A stretch of 21,404 nt of DNA, taken from contig JAGGZG010000099.1 in the NCBI GenBank assembly GCA_021162125.1, forward strand, positions 1 through 21,404. Direction: 5' to 3'. The translations under genes were made by a program, and so were the position numbers. The notes under the pieces are model-generated. The model saw only the letters and a list, made by a program, of their open reading frames with translations, was not told the DNA's origin and made no database searches. The stretch comes from Anaerolineae bacterium. GTDB taxonomy: Bacteria > Chloroflexota > Anaerolineae > JACIWR01. Each line of letters starts with the position of its first letter. The first letter of the stretch is position 1. Of this stretch, positions 1 through 6,902 are shown piece by piece.

Positions 1-13
1 AAAGTACTGATAT

Positions 14-42
14 TTGACACCCCACCTGTTTTCCGCTATATA
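14..42 (+). promoter_or_regulatory. Sigma70-type promoter of the two-component operon
   Basis: TTGACA at 14-19 and TATATA at 37-42 are separated by exactly 17 bp, a near-consensus housekeeping promoter. Transcription would start near 49, leaving a leader of about 128 nt before the kinase start. The leader contains a GAAGCC/GGCTTC inverted repeat and the palindrome at 107-133. The match is seen directly; promoter activity is inferred. Confidence 0.7.
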
Positions 43-106
43 CTGGAGATGCGCCTGTTATTGGCGGGAGTGTAGATGAAGCCTGCGGCAGGGGCTTCCT
101 GACCAT

Positions 107-133
107 GTAGGGGCGCACGGCCGTGCCCCCTAC
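107..133. repeat. GC-rich palindrome in the kinase leader
   Basis: The left arm GTAGGGGCGCACGG (107-120) is followed directly by the right arm CCGTGCCCCCTAC (121-133). The arms are reverse complements except for one extra base in the left arm. The form resembles dispersed GTAGGGGC-type palindromes that I recall from Chloroflexota and cyanobacterial genomes. In the transcript it would form a stable hairpin about 45 nt before the kinase start codon. Confidence 0.6.
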
Positions 134-176
134 TGCATCGCCGAACCATTGCCGGAGGAGTATCGGGAGGTATGAC

Positions 177-1397
177 ATGGTTCAGCCAAAAGAATCCTAC
201 AAGGATGAGCACCCCTCTTCTCTGCGCCCGGTCGGCCACCACCTTTTGCTCATTGCTGCCTATCTCACCACGGCGGCTATCTACGCTGTCGCCCTGGTGG
301 CCGCCCCCGAGTTGCGCCAGCCAATCCGCTGGATTCCCTTCACCGCCCTTTTCGCCGCCTTTGCTCTCAGCATTCACTTCATGCCCCGCCCCCACGCTCC
401 TCTCTGGCAGCGTGCTGGCTATCCGCTGCTCCAGACCAGCCTGATCTTTGCCATCGTGCTCGCCGGCCGGGGGGAGACCTTCCTGCCCATCCTCTATTTC
501 ATTGTTATCCCCTCCGCTTATCTCTCCCTCACCTTTCGCCAGGCGAGCGCCTTCACCCTGCTCTGCATCGGTGCCCTGTTCCTGGACTATCTGCTGGTGA
601 GTGACGTGGAGACGGCGCTGGTCATCCTGCTGCCTTACGGCGGCGGCTTCATCTTCTTCATCGCTGTCAGCGTCTCCCTCATCCAACAGCAGCGGGAACG
701 GCAACGGGCCGAGCGGCTGCTGGCCGAACTGGAAGCAGCCCATCGCCAACTCCAGGCCTATGCCATCCAGGTGAAGGCGCTGGCTGTGGCTGAGGAGCGT
801 AATCGGCTGGCCCGCGAGATACACGATAGCCTGGGTCACTACCTGACCATCATCACTGTGCAACTGGAGGCAGCGGGCAAACTCATCGCCATGCAGCCCG
901 AACGAGCGGCCGAATCCATCGCCACAGCGCAGAGGCTGGCCCGCGAGAGCCTGGCCGAGGTGCGACGCTCGGTGGCGACGCTGCAGGCCTCGCCACTGGA
1001 TACAGCGACGTTGGGCGACGTCATCGGTGAGGTGGTGGAGAATTTCCGCGCCAGCGGGATCGCGACGGCTTTCACTGTTGAGGGTGAGGCTCGCCCTCTG
1101 CCGATCCAGATTAAGATGGCTCTCTACCGCGCCGCCCAGGAGGGACTAACTAACGTGTGTAAGCACGCCAGTGCCAGCGCCGTCCAGGTGACATTGACTT
1201 ATGAACCGGAGCGAGTGGCACTGACCATCAGCGATAACGGCACAGGCCAGCGTGGGGAAGAATCCAGAGGCTTTGGGTTGAGTGGCCTGCGGGAACGGAT
1301 GGCGCTGCTGGGGGGCTCGCTGGAGGCGGGCGACTGCCCCGATGGCGGCTTCCGGCTGCGGGTGGAAGTGCCGGTGGAGGAGTGGGACGATGGTTAA
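177..1397 (+). CDS. NarL/LiaS-type sensor histidine kinase
   Basis: Membrane sensor kinase that would autophosphorylate and pass phosphate to the response regulator encoded next. With the start at 177 it has 406 residues. About five hydrophobic segments fill the first 170 residues, with little extracytoplasmic sequence, so the sensor may read a signal within or near the membrane. A charged coiled-coil linker follows (about 172-205). The HisKA_3 block REIHDSLGH carries the phospho-acceptor His216. A HATPase domain follows, with the N box around Asn326 (EGLTNVCKHA), the DNGTG motif at 353 and a GFGLSGLRERM block. The start at 177 is chosen because GGGAGG (165-170) lies 6 bp upstream; an in-frame ATG at 123 would begin inside the palindrome and has no ribosome site. 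It overlaps the regulator gene by 8 bp. Confidence 0.92.
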   Translation: MVQPKESYKDEHPSSLRPVGHHLLLIAAYLTTAAIYAVALVAAPELRQPIRWIPFTALFAAFALSIHFMPRPHAPLWQRAGYPLLQTSLIFAIVLAGRGETFLPILYFIVIPSAYLSLTFRQASAFTLLCIGALFLDYLLVSDVETALVILLPYGGGFIFFIAVSVSLIQQQRERQRAERLLAELEAAHRQLQAYAIQVKALAVAEERNRLAREIHDSLGHYLTIITVQLEAAGKLIAMQPERAAESIATAQRLARESLAEVRRSVATLQASPLDTATLGDVIGEVVENFRASGIATAFTVEGEARPLPIQIKMALYRAAQEGLTNVCKHASASAVQVTLTYEPERVALTISDNGTGQRGEESRGFGLSGLRERMALLGGSLEAGDCPDGGFRLRVEVPVEEWDDG

Positions 1398-2046
1398 GAT
1401 CCGCGTTCTGCTGGCCGACGACCAACAACTGATGCGCGAGGGGCTGCGTGTGCTGCTGGACCTGACCCCCGATATTCGCGTAGTGGGCGAGGCCGGTGAT
1501 GGGGCCGAGGCAGTAGAGCGGGCGCAGGCCCTGCGGCCCGAGGTGGTGCTCATGGACGTGCGTATGCCGGGACTCGATGGCGTGGCCGCCACGCGCCGCC
1601 TCCACGAAGCCTGCCCCGAGGTCAAGGTCATCATCCTCACCACCTTCGACGACGATGATTACGTCTTCGAAGGGCTGCGGGCCGGAGCGGTGGGTTACCT
1701 GCTCAAGGACGTACCCTCCGAGCAACTGGCCGAGGCGATCCGCGCCGCCGCTCGTGGCGAGGCATTTATCCAGCCCTCTGTGGCCCGCAAAGTCGTGGCC
1801 GAATTCGCCCGCCTGACCGAGCGAGAGCACCGCCGCCGTGAGCAACCGCTGGTCGAGCCGCTGAGCGAGCGGGAGTTGGAGGTGCTGGCGTTTCTGGCCG
1901 AGGGCCTCTCCAACCGCGAGATCGGCGAGCGACTGTTCATCGCCGAGGGCACGGTGAAAAACCACGTCAGCAACATCCTGTCCAAACTCGGTGTGCGCGA
2001 CCGGACGCAGGCGGTGCTGCGAGCGCAGGAGTTGGGGCTGTTGTGA
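1390..2046 (+). CDS. NarL/LuxR-family response regulator
   Basis: Two-domain transcription factor of 218 residues. The receiver domain has the acidic pair Asp10-Asp11, phospho-acceptor Asp56 in VLMDVRMPG, Thr84/Thr85 and Lys106. The C-terminal part is a LuxR-type helix-turn-helix (LSERELEVLAFLAEG and EGTVKNHVSNIL). The start lies inside the last codons of the kinase gene, and GGTGGAGG ends 9 bp before it, so translation is probably coupled. Its partner is clearly the upstream kinase. A likely target is the ABC transporter operon just downstream, as in LiaSR- or YvfTU-like systems, but this is inferred from position only. Confidence 0.93.
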   Translation: MVKIRVLLADDQQLMREGLRVLLDLTPDIRVVGEAGDGAEAVERAQALRPEVVLMDVRMPGLDGVAATRRLHEACPEVKVIILTTFDDDDYVFEGLRAGAVGYLLKDVPSEQLAEAIRAAARGEAFIQPSVARKVVAEFARLTEREHRRREQPLVEPLSERELEVLAFLAEGLSNREIGERLFIAEGTVKNHVSNILSKLGVRDRTQAVLRAQELGLL

Positions 2047-2132
2047 GAAGTGTACCGTGCATCGTCGAGCGGGTAGGAGGCTGGTGGACGCACCATCATC
2101 TTGTTACATGCCCCCGGTATGACTTTCGTCAC

Positions 2133-2160
2133 AGCGGGCCCTGAAAAGGCCCGCTTTTTT
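2133..2160 (+). terminator. Rho-independent terminator after the response regulator
   Basis: A perfect 8-bp stem AGCGGGCC (2133-2140) / GGCCCGCT (2148-2155) with a 7-nt loop is followed by a run of T ending at 2160. It closes the kinase-regulator transcript and separates it from the ABC operon. Confidence 0.88.
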
Positions 2161-2187
2161 ATGTCCCTACGATCTCCCTCCCGGCAC

Positions 2188-2216
2188 ATCACAGGTGCCT
2201 CACGATGGGGTATAAT
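2188..2216 (+). promoter_or_regulatory. Probable promoter of the ABC transporter operon
   Basis: A perfect TATAAT (2211-2216) lies 17 bp downstream of ATCACA (2188-2193), which matches TTGACA at 4 of 6 positions. It sits between the terminator and the ATPase gene, with a leader of about 35 nt. The weak -35 box fits a promoter that needs an activator, possibly the upstream regulator; that link is inference. Confidence 0.6.
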
Positions 2217-2256
2217 GAGCACAAGGAAATGATGAGGAGAAAACGGGAGGTATGTG

Positions 2257-3225
2257 ATGAGCGACAACATAATAATTGAAGCACAAGGACTGGTCAAGCG
2301 GTATGGCGACCCTTCGGCAGGCTCAGGGCGCGGCGTCGAGGCGGTGCGCGGCCTCAGTTTCGCCATCCGCCGGGGGGAGATTTTTGGTTTCCTGGGCCCT
2401 AACGGCGCCGGCAAGACCACCACCATCTCGATGCTTTCCTGCCTGCTGGAGCCGACCGAGGGCACGGCCATCGTCGCCGGATACGATGTCGTGAAAGCGC
2501 CCGGCGAGGTCAAGCGGCGCATCGGGCTGGTGCCCCAGGAATTGGCCCTCTATCCTACGCTCAGCGCCCGCGACAACCTCAACTTTTACGGGCGTATCTA
2601 CGGGCTGCGCGGGCGAACGCTGCGCCGGCGGGTGGACGAGGTGCTGGGGATGGTCGGCCTGGCAGAACGGGCCGGCAGCGCGGTCGAGGACTTCAGCGGC
2701 GGCATGAAGCGGCGGCTCAACATCGCTGCCGGGTTGCTCCATCGGCCCGAGGTACTCTTCCTCGACGAGCCGACCGTCGGCGTGGACCCCCAGTCGCGCA
2801 ACGGAATCTTTGAACACGTGGAGCGTCTCAACGCTGATGGCATGACCATCCTCTACACCACGCACTACATGGAAGAGGCAGAGCGGCTGTGCCATCGCGT
2901 GGCGATCATTGACCAGGGACGCATCATCGCGTTGGACACGCCCCGCAAACTGATCGCCGACCTGGGCGGAGGCATCATCCACCTGGGTGTGGCCAACGGG
3001 ATGGCCGAGGGGCTGCTGGAACAGATACGGGCGCTGCCCGAAGTCAGGGCCGTGACGCAGTTCGATGGCAAGGTGAAGGTGGAGGCGACGCGGGCGCAGG
3101 AAGCATTGGTTGGCCTGCTGGCACTCTTCAACAGGACCGACACCGACATCACCTCGCTGGAGGTGCTGGAGCCCAACCTAGAGACGGTCTTCCTACAGTT
3201 GACCGGCAAGCGGCTGAGGGACTAG
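2257..3225 (+). CDS. ABC transporter ATP-binding protein (CcmA/DrrA type)
   Basis: Nucleotide-binding subunit of an ABC-2 exporter, 322 residues. Visible motifs: Walker A GPNGAGKTT at 47-55, Q-loop Gln94, signature FSGGMKRR at 146-153, Walker B VLFLD with catalytic Glu171, D-loop near 177 and H-loop His203. The C-terminal tail (LEPNLETVFLQLTGK) is typical of drug or lipid exporters of the DrrA/YhaQ kind. The ATG at 2257 is chosen because GGGAGG (2245-2250) lies 6 bp upstream; the adjacent GTG at 2254 is only 3 bp away. Residues 19-26 (PSAGSGRG) are an unusual insertion between VKRYGD and VEAVRG, encoded by a short palindromic repeat (separate entry). The partner permease follows. Confidence 0.95.
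   Translation: MSDNIIIEAQGLVKRYGDPSAGSGRGVEAVRGLSFAIRRGEIFGFLGPNGAGKTTTISMLSCLLEPTEGTAIVAGYDVVKAPGEVKRRIGLVPQELALYPTLSARDNLNFYGRIYGLRGRTLRRRVDEVLGMVGLAERAGSAVEDFSGGMKRRLNIAAGLLHRPEVLFLDEPTVGVDPQSRNGIFEHVERLNADGMTILYTTHYMEEAERLCHRVAIIDQGRIIALDTPRKLIADLGGGIIHLGVANGMAEGLLEQIRALPEVRAVTQFDGKVKVEATRAQEALVGLLALFNRTDTDITSLEVLEPNLETVFLQLTGKRLRD
2310..2328. repeat. Short dispersed-type palindromic repeat inside the ATPase gene
   Basis: CCCTTCGGCAGGCTCAGGG fits the pattern CCTTCGRCARGCTCAGG, which I recall as a short imperfect palindrome dispersed in many bacterial genomes. It lies in frame within the ATPase gene and encodes most of the extra residues 19-26. Only one copy was noticed in this window. 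Confidence 0.5.
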
Positions 3226-3245
3226 GCGAATGGCGAATGGCGAAT
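3225..3245 (+). repeat. Three perfect tandem 7-bp units (GGCGAAT)
   Basis: GGCGAAT is repeated three times without change between the ATPase stop codon (its last base is the first base of the array) and the permease ribosome site. An ATG inside the array gives an in-frame but unlikely upstream start for the permease. The 7-bp period is shared with the repeats near 5926, 12756 and 19811. Confidence 0.75.
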
Positions 3246-3259
3246 CATGGAGGAGTGAA

Positions 3260-4504
3260 ATGCTACACCTACACCAAATTCTATCCATCACCTGGAAAGA
3301 TCTGAAAATTCTGTTCAAGGACGTCGGTGGCATGGTGACGTTGTTTCTCATGCCAATGATGTTCATCATCGTCATGAGCATCATCCAGCAAGGCATGTTC
3401 GACCCCGGTGACAGCGGGCAGCCACGCCGCTTGCCAGTAGTCAACCTGGATAGCGGCAATCTGGCGGCCGAGGTCATCGCCCAGTTGGATAACGTAGACG
3501 GCATCGAGGTGGAGACAGACTGGGAGGGTGAACCGATGACCCGCGAGCAGGCCGAGGCGCTGGTGACCGACGGGAAGCGAGCGGTGGTCGTCGTCTTCCC
3601 GGCCGATTTCTCTGAGCGTGTGGAGGAGAGGCTGGACGACGCCGGGGCCAGGGCCACGATCGAGCTGATCACCGACCCTGCCGTCTCCACCCAGTTCATC
3701 GCCCCCATCCAGGGGATGGTGCTGGGCATCGCCGAGCGCGTGGCCGAGACCGCGCTGGCGCCGGCTCGCATCGAGGCTGGCCTGGCCGAACTGCTCGCCT
3801 ACCTGCCTGCGGATGCGCAGATACTCCTCGACAAGATGGTGATCGAGACAGAGAAGACGAACGTCGTCCACGTGGAGCGGGTGGTGCCGCCGGGGATGGG
3901 CGTTGAAGTCTTTCCCGACAGTTACCAGCAGAACGTGCCTGGCTACACCGTCTTTGGCGTCTTCTTCATCGTGGCTACCATGGCCGAATCTATCCTGCGG
4001 GAGAAACGGGAGGGCACCTTCCGCCGCCTGCTGGCCGCGCCGCTACCCAAACCTATCCTCCTGGCCGGCAAGTTGTTGCCCTACTACCTGGTCAACCTGC
4101 TCCAGGTAGCGGTCATGTTCAGCGTGGCTCGTCTCCTCTTTGGAATGGCATTGGTCCAGCCGGTCGCGCTGCTGGTGGTCAGCCTGGCGCTGGCGGCGGC
4201 GGCCACGGGGATGGGCGTACTCGTGGCCACCTTCGGCAAGACGCAAACCCAGATCAGCGGGCTTTCGGTGCTGCTGACGCTGACCATGTCGGCTGTGGGT
4301 GGCTGCATGGTGCCCACTTTCGTCATGCCCGATTTCATGCAGGCGCTGGCCCGCTTCACCCCTCACGGTTGGGCCCTCCAGGGCTTCCAGGACGTGCTGG
4401 TGCGGGGGTATGGGCTGGCGGGAGTATGGCCTGACGCGGCTGCCTTGCTGGGCTTCGCCGCCGTCTTCTTCCTGATTGGCGTGTGGCGCTTCAGGTTCGA
4501 TTGA
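3260..4504 (+). CDS. ABC-2 family transporter permease
   Basis: Membrane subunit partnering the ATPase just upstream, 414 residues. One transmembrane helix near residues 24-45 is followed by a large extracytoplasmic region of about 190 residues. About five helices then fill the C-terminal half, including the cytoplasmic coupling segment EKREGTFRRLLAAPLPK. This is the ABC2_membrane_3 architecture of DrrB/YhaP-like exporters for drugs, lipids or peptides; the substrate cannot be read from sequence. The ATG at 3260 is preferred over one at 3230 because GGAGG (3249-3253) precedes it by 6 bp and the earlier ATG lies in a tandem repeat. It converges on the radical SAM gene with only 28 bp between stops and no clear terminator. 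Confidence 0.93.
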   Translation: MLHLHQILSITWKDLKILFKDVGGMVTLFLMPMMFIIVMSIIQQGMFDPGDSGQPRRLPVVNLDSGNLAAEVIAQLDNVDGIEVETDWEGEPMTREQAEALVTDGKRAVVVVFPADFSERVEERLDDAGARATIELITDPAVSTQFIAPIQGMVLGIAERVAETALAPARIEAGLAELLAYLPADAQILLDKMVIETEKTNVVHVERVVPPGMGVEVFPDSYQQNVPGYTVFGVFFIVATMAESILREKREGTFRRLLAAPLPKPILLAGKLLPYYLVNLLQVAVMFSVARLLFGMALVQPVALLVVSLALAAAATGMGVLVATFGKTQTQISGLSVLLTLTMSAVGGCMVPTFVMPDFMQALARFTPHGWALQGFQDVLVRGYGLAGVWPDAAALLGFAAVFFLIGVWRFRFD

Positions 4505-4532
4505 GCCATCGGCCGGTGCGGAGTTATGCTCC

Positions 4533-5909
4533 CTAGAATCGTTTCATGCGCAGCAGCAGCTTGCGCAGCCCCGCTATCTTGGTCAGCGTGTTCCACGCTA
4601 CTCGCCCGGCCCGCCGGGGGGTGAGGGCGTAGAAGCGCAGGTAGGCCCACTTCTTTAGCAGGTCTAGCTTGCGCGCGGGGATCACTTTGCCGGCCTTGTA
4701 CACCGGGGCTTTGTAATAGTCGAATTGCGTCAGATCTCCGGCGATGAGGTCTTTGGTCTGCTCCCACAGCGTGGTGCCCGGCAGTGGGGTGGTCACGTTG
4801 AAAGCTGCCTCGTCAATGGGCAGCCGGACGGCGAAGGCAATCGTCCGCCGCACTTCCTCGACCGTCTCCGTCGGTGCGCCAAGCATGAAGTATCCCCCCA
4901 CGCGGATGCCCAGTTCGTTGGCCATGGCCGCGGCCTGCTCTACCTGCTCTATGGTGATGCGTTTGTGGTAAATGTCGTCCAGAACGCGCTGGCTGCCGCT
5001 CTCGATGCCCATGTTCATCTGCACCAGGCCAGCCTCGCGCATGGCGACCAACAGGTCGCGCCGCACCAGGTCCGCACGCACGTTACAACCCCACTTCAGA
5101 CCCAACCCGCAGGTGCGCAACCTGTCACAGAACTCGTGGGCCCACCCGCCGTTGGCGATGAAAGTATCGTCCTCGAACATGAACGCCTGGATGTTGTAAG
5201 TTGCTTTCAGGTGCTCCAGCTCAGCGATGATGTCGTCCACGCTCCGGCGGCGCACTTTTCGCCCGAAGATTCGACGCAACGTCGGCTGGCAGTAGGTGCA
5301 CGAGTAGGGGCAACCCCGCGAGCCGATGACTGACGTGCCGGTCAGATTGGGGTCGGCGGCGGTGAGGCTGTACCAGGCGCGGATGTAAGCGTCCATCGGG
5401 ATCAGGTCGCGGGCCGGGAAGGGCAGCCGCGAGATGTCGGCGATCATCGGCCGGGGTGGATTGCGCACTATCTCGCCGTCTGCACGATACCACATTCCGG
5501 CCACGTCCTGTGGATCTCCCCCCCGTTGGATCAACTCCAGGAAAGTTTCCTCTCCCTCGCCCAGGCAAATGGCGTCTACCTCGGGATAGCCCATCGTCTG
5601 TTCGGGCATCACCGTGGGATGTGGCCCGCCCCACACCACCAGTGGGTCGTGTGGCAATCCTTTCGCCACCCGCGAGGCAAACAGCGCCTCGTTGAGCATG
5701 GGAGTCATCACCGAGATGCCCACCAGGTCGTAAGGTTTCGCCTTCAGCGCCGTTTCCATGTAAGCCAAAGGATGATGCTCGAAGGTGGGGTCAATAACGT
5801 CAATCTCGCAGTCCACGTGCTGCCGCAGGTAAGCGGCCAGGTAGAGAATGCCCAGGGGCGGCTGCCCCGATGGATAACGAGTTCGCGGAAAGACCAACGC
5901 AATACGCAA
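4533..5909 (-). CDS. B12-binding-domain radical SAM protein
   Basis: Predicted [4Fe-4S]/SAM enzyme of 458 residues. Residues 1-140 form a cobalamin-binding-like domain (GISVMTP, VVWGGPHPTVMPE, CLGEGEETF). The radical SAM core has the cluster motif Cys200-x3-Cys204-x2-Cys207 in SRGCPYSCTYC. Later blocks include FEDDTFIAN, MGIESGSQRVLDDIYHKRI and YFMLGAPTET, as in the Elp3/B12-radical SAM group that includes BchE- and hopanoid-modifying enzymes. The C-terminal about 60 residues are basic. The start is TTG at 5909, supported by AAAGGAG on the minus strand (5917-5923 on the plus strand) at 7 bp; no in-frame ATG lies nearby. It is last in a minus-strand run after a glycosyltransferase and a flippase-like gene, which suggests lipid or glycan modification; the substrate is unknown. 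Confidence 0.9.
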   Translation of the reverse strand: MRIALVFPRTRYPSGQPPLGILYLAAYLRQHVDCEIDVIDPTFEHHPLAYMETALKAKPYDLVGISVMTPMLNEALFASRVAKGLPHDPLVVWGGPHPTVMPEQTMGYPEVDAICLGEGEETFLELIQRGGDPQDVAGMWYRADGEIVRNPPRPMIADISRLPFPARDLIPMDAYIRAWYSLTAADPNLTGTSVIGSRGCPYSCTYCQPTLRRIFGRKVRRRSVDDIIAELEHLKATYNIQAFMFEDDTFIANGGWAHEFCDRLRTCGLGLKWGCNVRADLVRRDLLVAMREAGLVQMNMGIESGSQRVLDDIYHKRITIEQVEQAAAMANELGIRVGGYFMLGAPTETVEEVRRTIAFAVRLPIDEAAFNVTTPLPGTTLWEQTKDLIAGDLTQFDYYKAPVYKAGKVIPARKLDLLKKWAYLRFYALTPRRAGRVAWNTLTKIAGLRKLLLRMKRF

Positions 5910-5925
5910 TAGACAACTCCTTTTT

Positions 5926-5975
5926 CGTGAAGCGTAAAAACGTGATCCGTAAGGAGACCGTCACGTTTCGCGTTT
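5926..5975 (-). repeat. Degenerate 7-bp repeat with terminator-like hairpin
   Basis: The gap between the flippase-like and radical SAM genes reads as irregular CGTnnnn units (CGTGAAG, CGTAAAAA, CGTGATC, CGTAAGG) followed by inverted units that run into the end of the flippase-like gene. AAACGTGA (5938-5945) and TCACGTTT (5961-5968) form a perfect 8-bp inverted repeat. Read on the minus strand, this stem contains the flippase-like stop codon and ends in a run of five T, so it could act as a weak terminator or attenuator before the radical SAM gene. The stem is AT-rich, so strong termination is doubtful. Confidence 0.5.
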
Positions 5976-6902
5976 CAGCCCCCGCGCCCCCTCAATGGCG
6001 TACACCAGGCCGCCGGCCAAGCCGGTGACGACCGTGATGGCGTAGTAGGCCAGGGAGAGAGCCAGCGCTTTCTCTGGCGCGACGCCCGCCTGGCCGAAAA
6101 GTAGCACGTAAGTCCCCTCGCGCACGCCCAGGCCGCCCAGTGAGACGGGCAGCGTCAGCGAGAACGAGATGAGGGGCACGAAGGCGAAAAAGTGCCAGGG
6201 CGAGAGGTGCACGTCCAACGCCAGGGCAATCAGATAGTTGACCAGGATATTTACCAGATTGAAGAGCACAGAGATGGTCAGCGCCCGGGTCAGGGCCCGG
6301 CGTCCGCAGCCGCCGATGGCGCGATAGAGATCCTCCAGCTTGTCCTGGGCAGGCAGGAAAGGGAGCCGCCGTCCGATGCGTCCCAACAGGTCTCCCTGCA
6401 AGAGCAGCCACCCGCCGGCCAGTCCGGCCAGAGCGATGATCACGATGGCGATGGTCACCCCCGGTTCCACCAGACGAAAACTGAAGGGCAGCGCGGCCAG
6501 GGCGATGACAAACAGCACCAAAAGGCCGGTCAGCCGATCCACGAACACCGTGCCTATCGCCTCCGCCCCGTGGCGGCTGTCCTGCGTGAACTCGACTGCG
6601 CGCACCACGTCGCCACCGACGCCGGTGGGCAGAAAGATGTTGAAGAACGTGCCCACGAAGTAGAGCACGGTCAGGCGGGAGATGGATGCGTGCACTCCCA
6701 GCCCGTCGAGCAGGGCTTTCCAGCGGAAGGCCCGCAACGGCAAGGTGAGGACGAAGAGCGTGAAGGCGACGGCCATGATCCCCCAGTGTGCTTCCCGCAG
6801 CGCGTTCCAGGTCTTGACCAGGTCAACCCTGGTCAGGATAAAGGCGATGAGCCCCAAGCTGACGGCAATTTTGAGCACGTTGAACAGGCGCTTACGGGTC
6901 AT
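5961..6902 (-). CDS. LPG synthase TM / UPF0104 flippase-like membrane protein
   Basis: Polytopic membrane protein of 313 residues with about eight hydrophobic segments. The blocks YFVGTFFNIFLPTGVGGDVVRA, FVDRLTGLL and PVSLGGLGVREGTYVLLFGQAGV are the hallmark motifs of the family comprising the membrane domain of MprF and GtrA-neighbour UPF0104 proteins (PF03706). Members move or modify lipids, or act with glycosyltransferases in envelope biogenesis. The start at 6902 (MTRKRLFNVLK) gives the usual N-terminus and overlaps the glycosyltransferase stop by 11 bp. An in-frame ATG at 6959 would translate the palindromic repeat at 6918-6950 and is less likely. No strong ribosome site stands at the normal distance, though GGGAGG from the palindrome lies 17 bp upstream. 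Confidence 0.88.
   Translation of the reverse strand: MTRKRLFNVLKIAVSLGLIAFILTRVDLVKTWNALREAHWGIMAVAFTLFVLTLPLRAFRWKALLDGLGVHASISRLTVLYFVGTFFNIFLPTGVGGDVVRAVEFTQDSRHGAEAIGTVFVDRLTGLLVLFVIALAALPFSFRLVEPGVTIAIVIIALAGLAGGWLLLQGDLLGRIGRRLPFLPAQDKLEDLYRAIGGCGRRALTRALTISVLFNLVNILVNYLIALALDVHLSPWHFFAFVPLISFSLTLPVSLGGLGVREGTYVLLFGQAGVAPEKALALSLAYYAITVVTGLAGGLVYAIEGARGLKRET

Noticed and set aside
123..176. N-terminal extension of the histidine kinase from ATG 123
   Set aside because: It begins inside a palindrome and has no ribosome site, while ATG 177 has GGGAGG at 6 bp.
36..863. Large minus-strand open frame opposite the histidine kinase
   Set aside because: It is a shadow of the kinase gene in GC-rich DNA, with no domain-like content.
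5895..5909. Heptamer repeat at the radical SAM start (TTGCGTA TTGCGTT)
   Set aside because: It is explained by the common N-terminus LRIAL/MRIAL encoded by TTG CGT ATT GCG TTG and has only two units.
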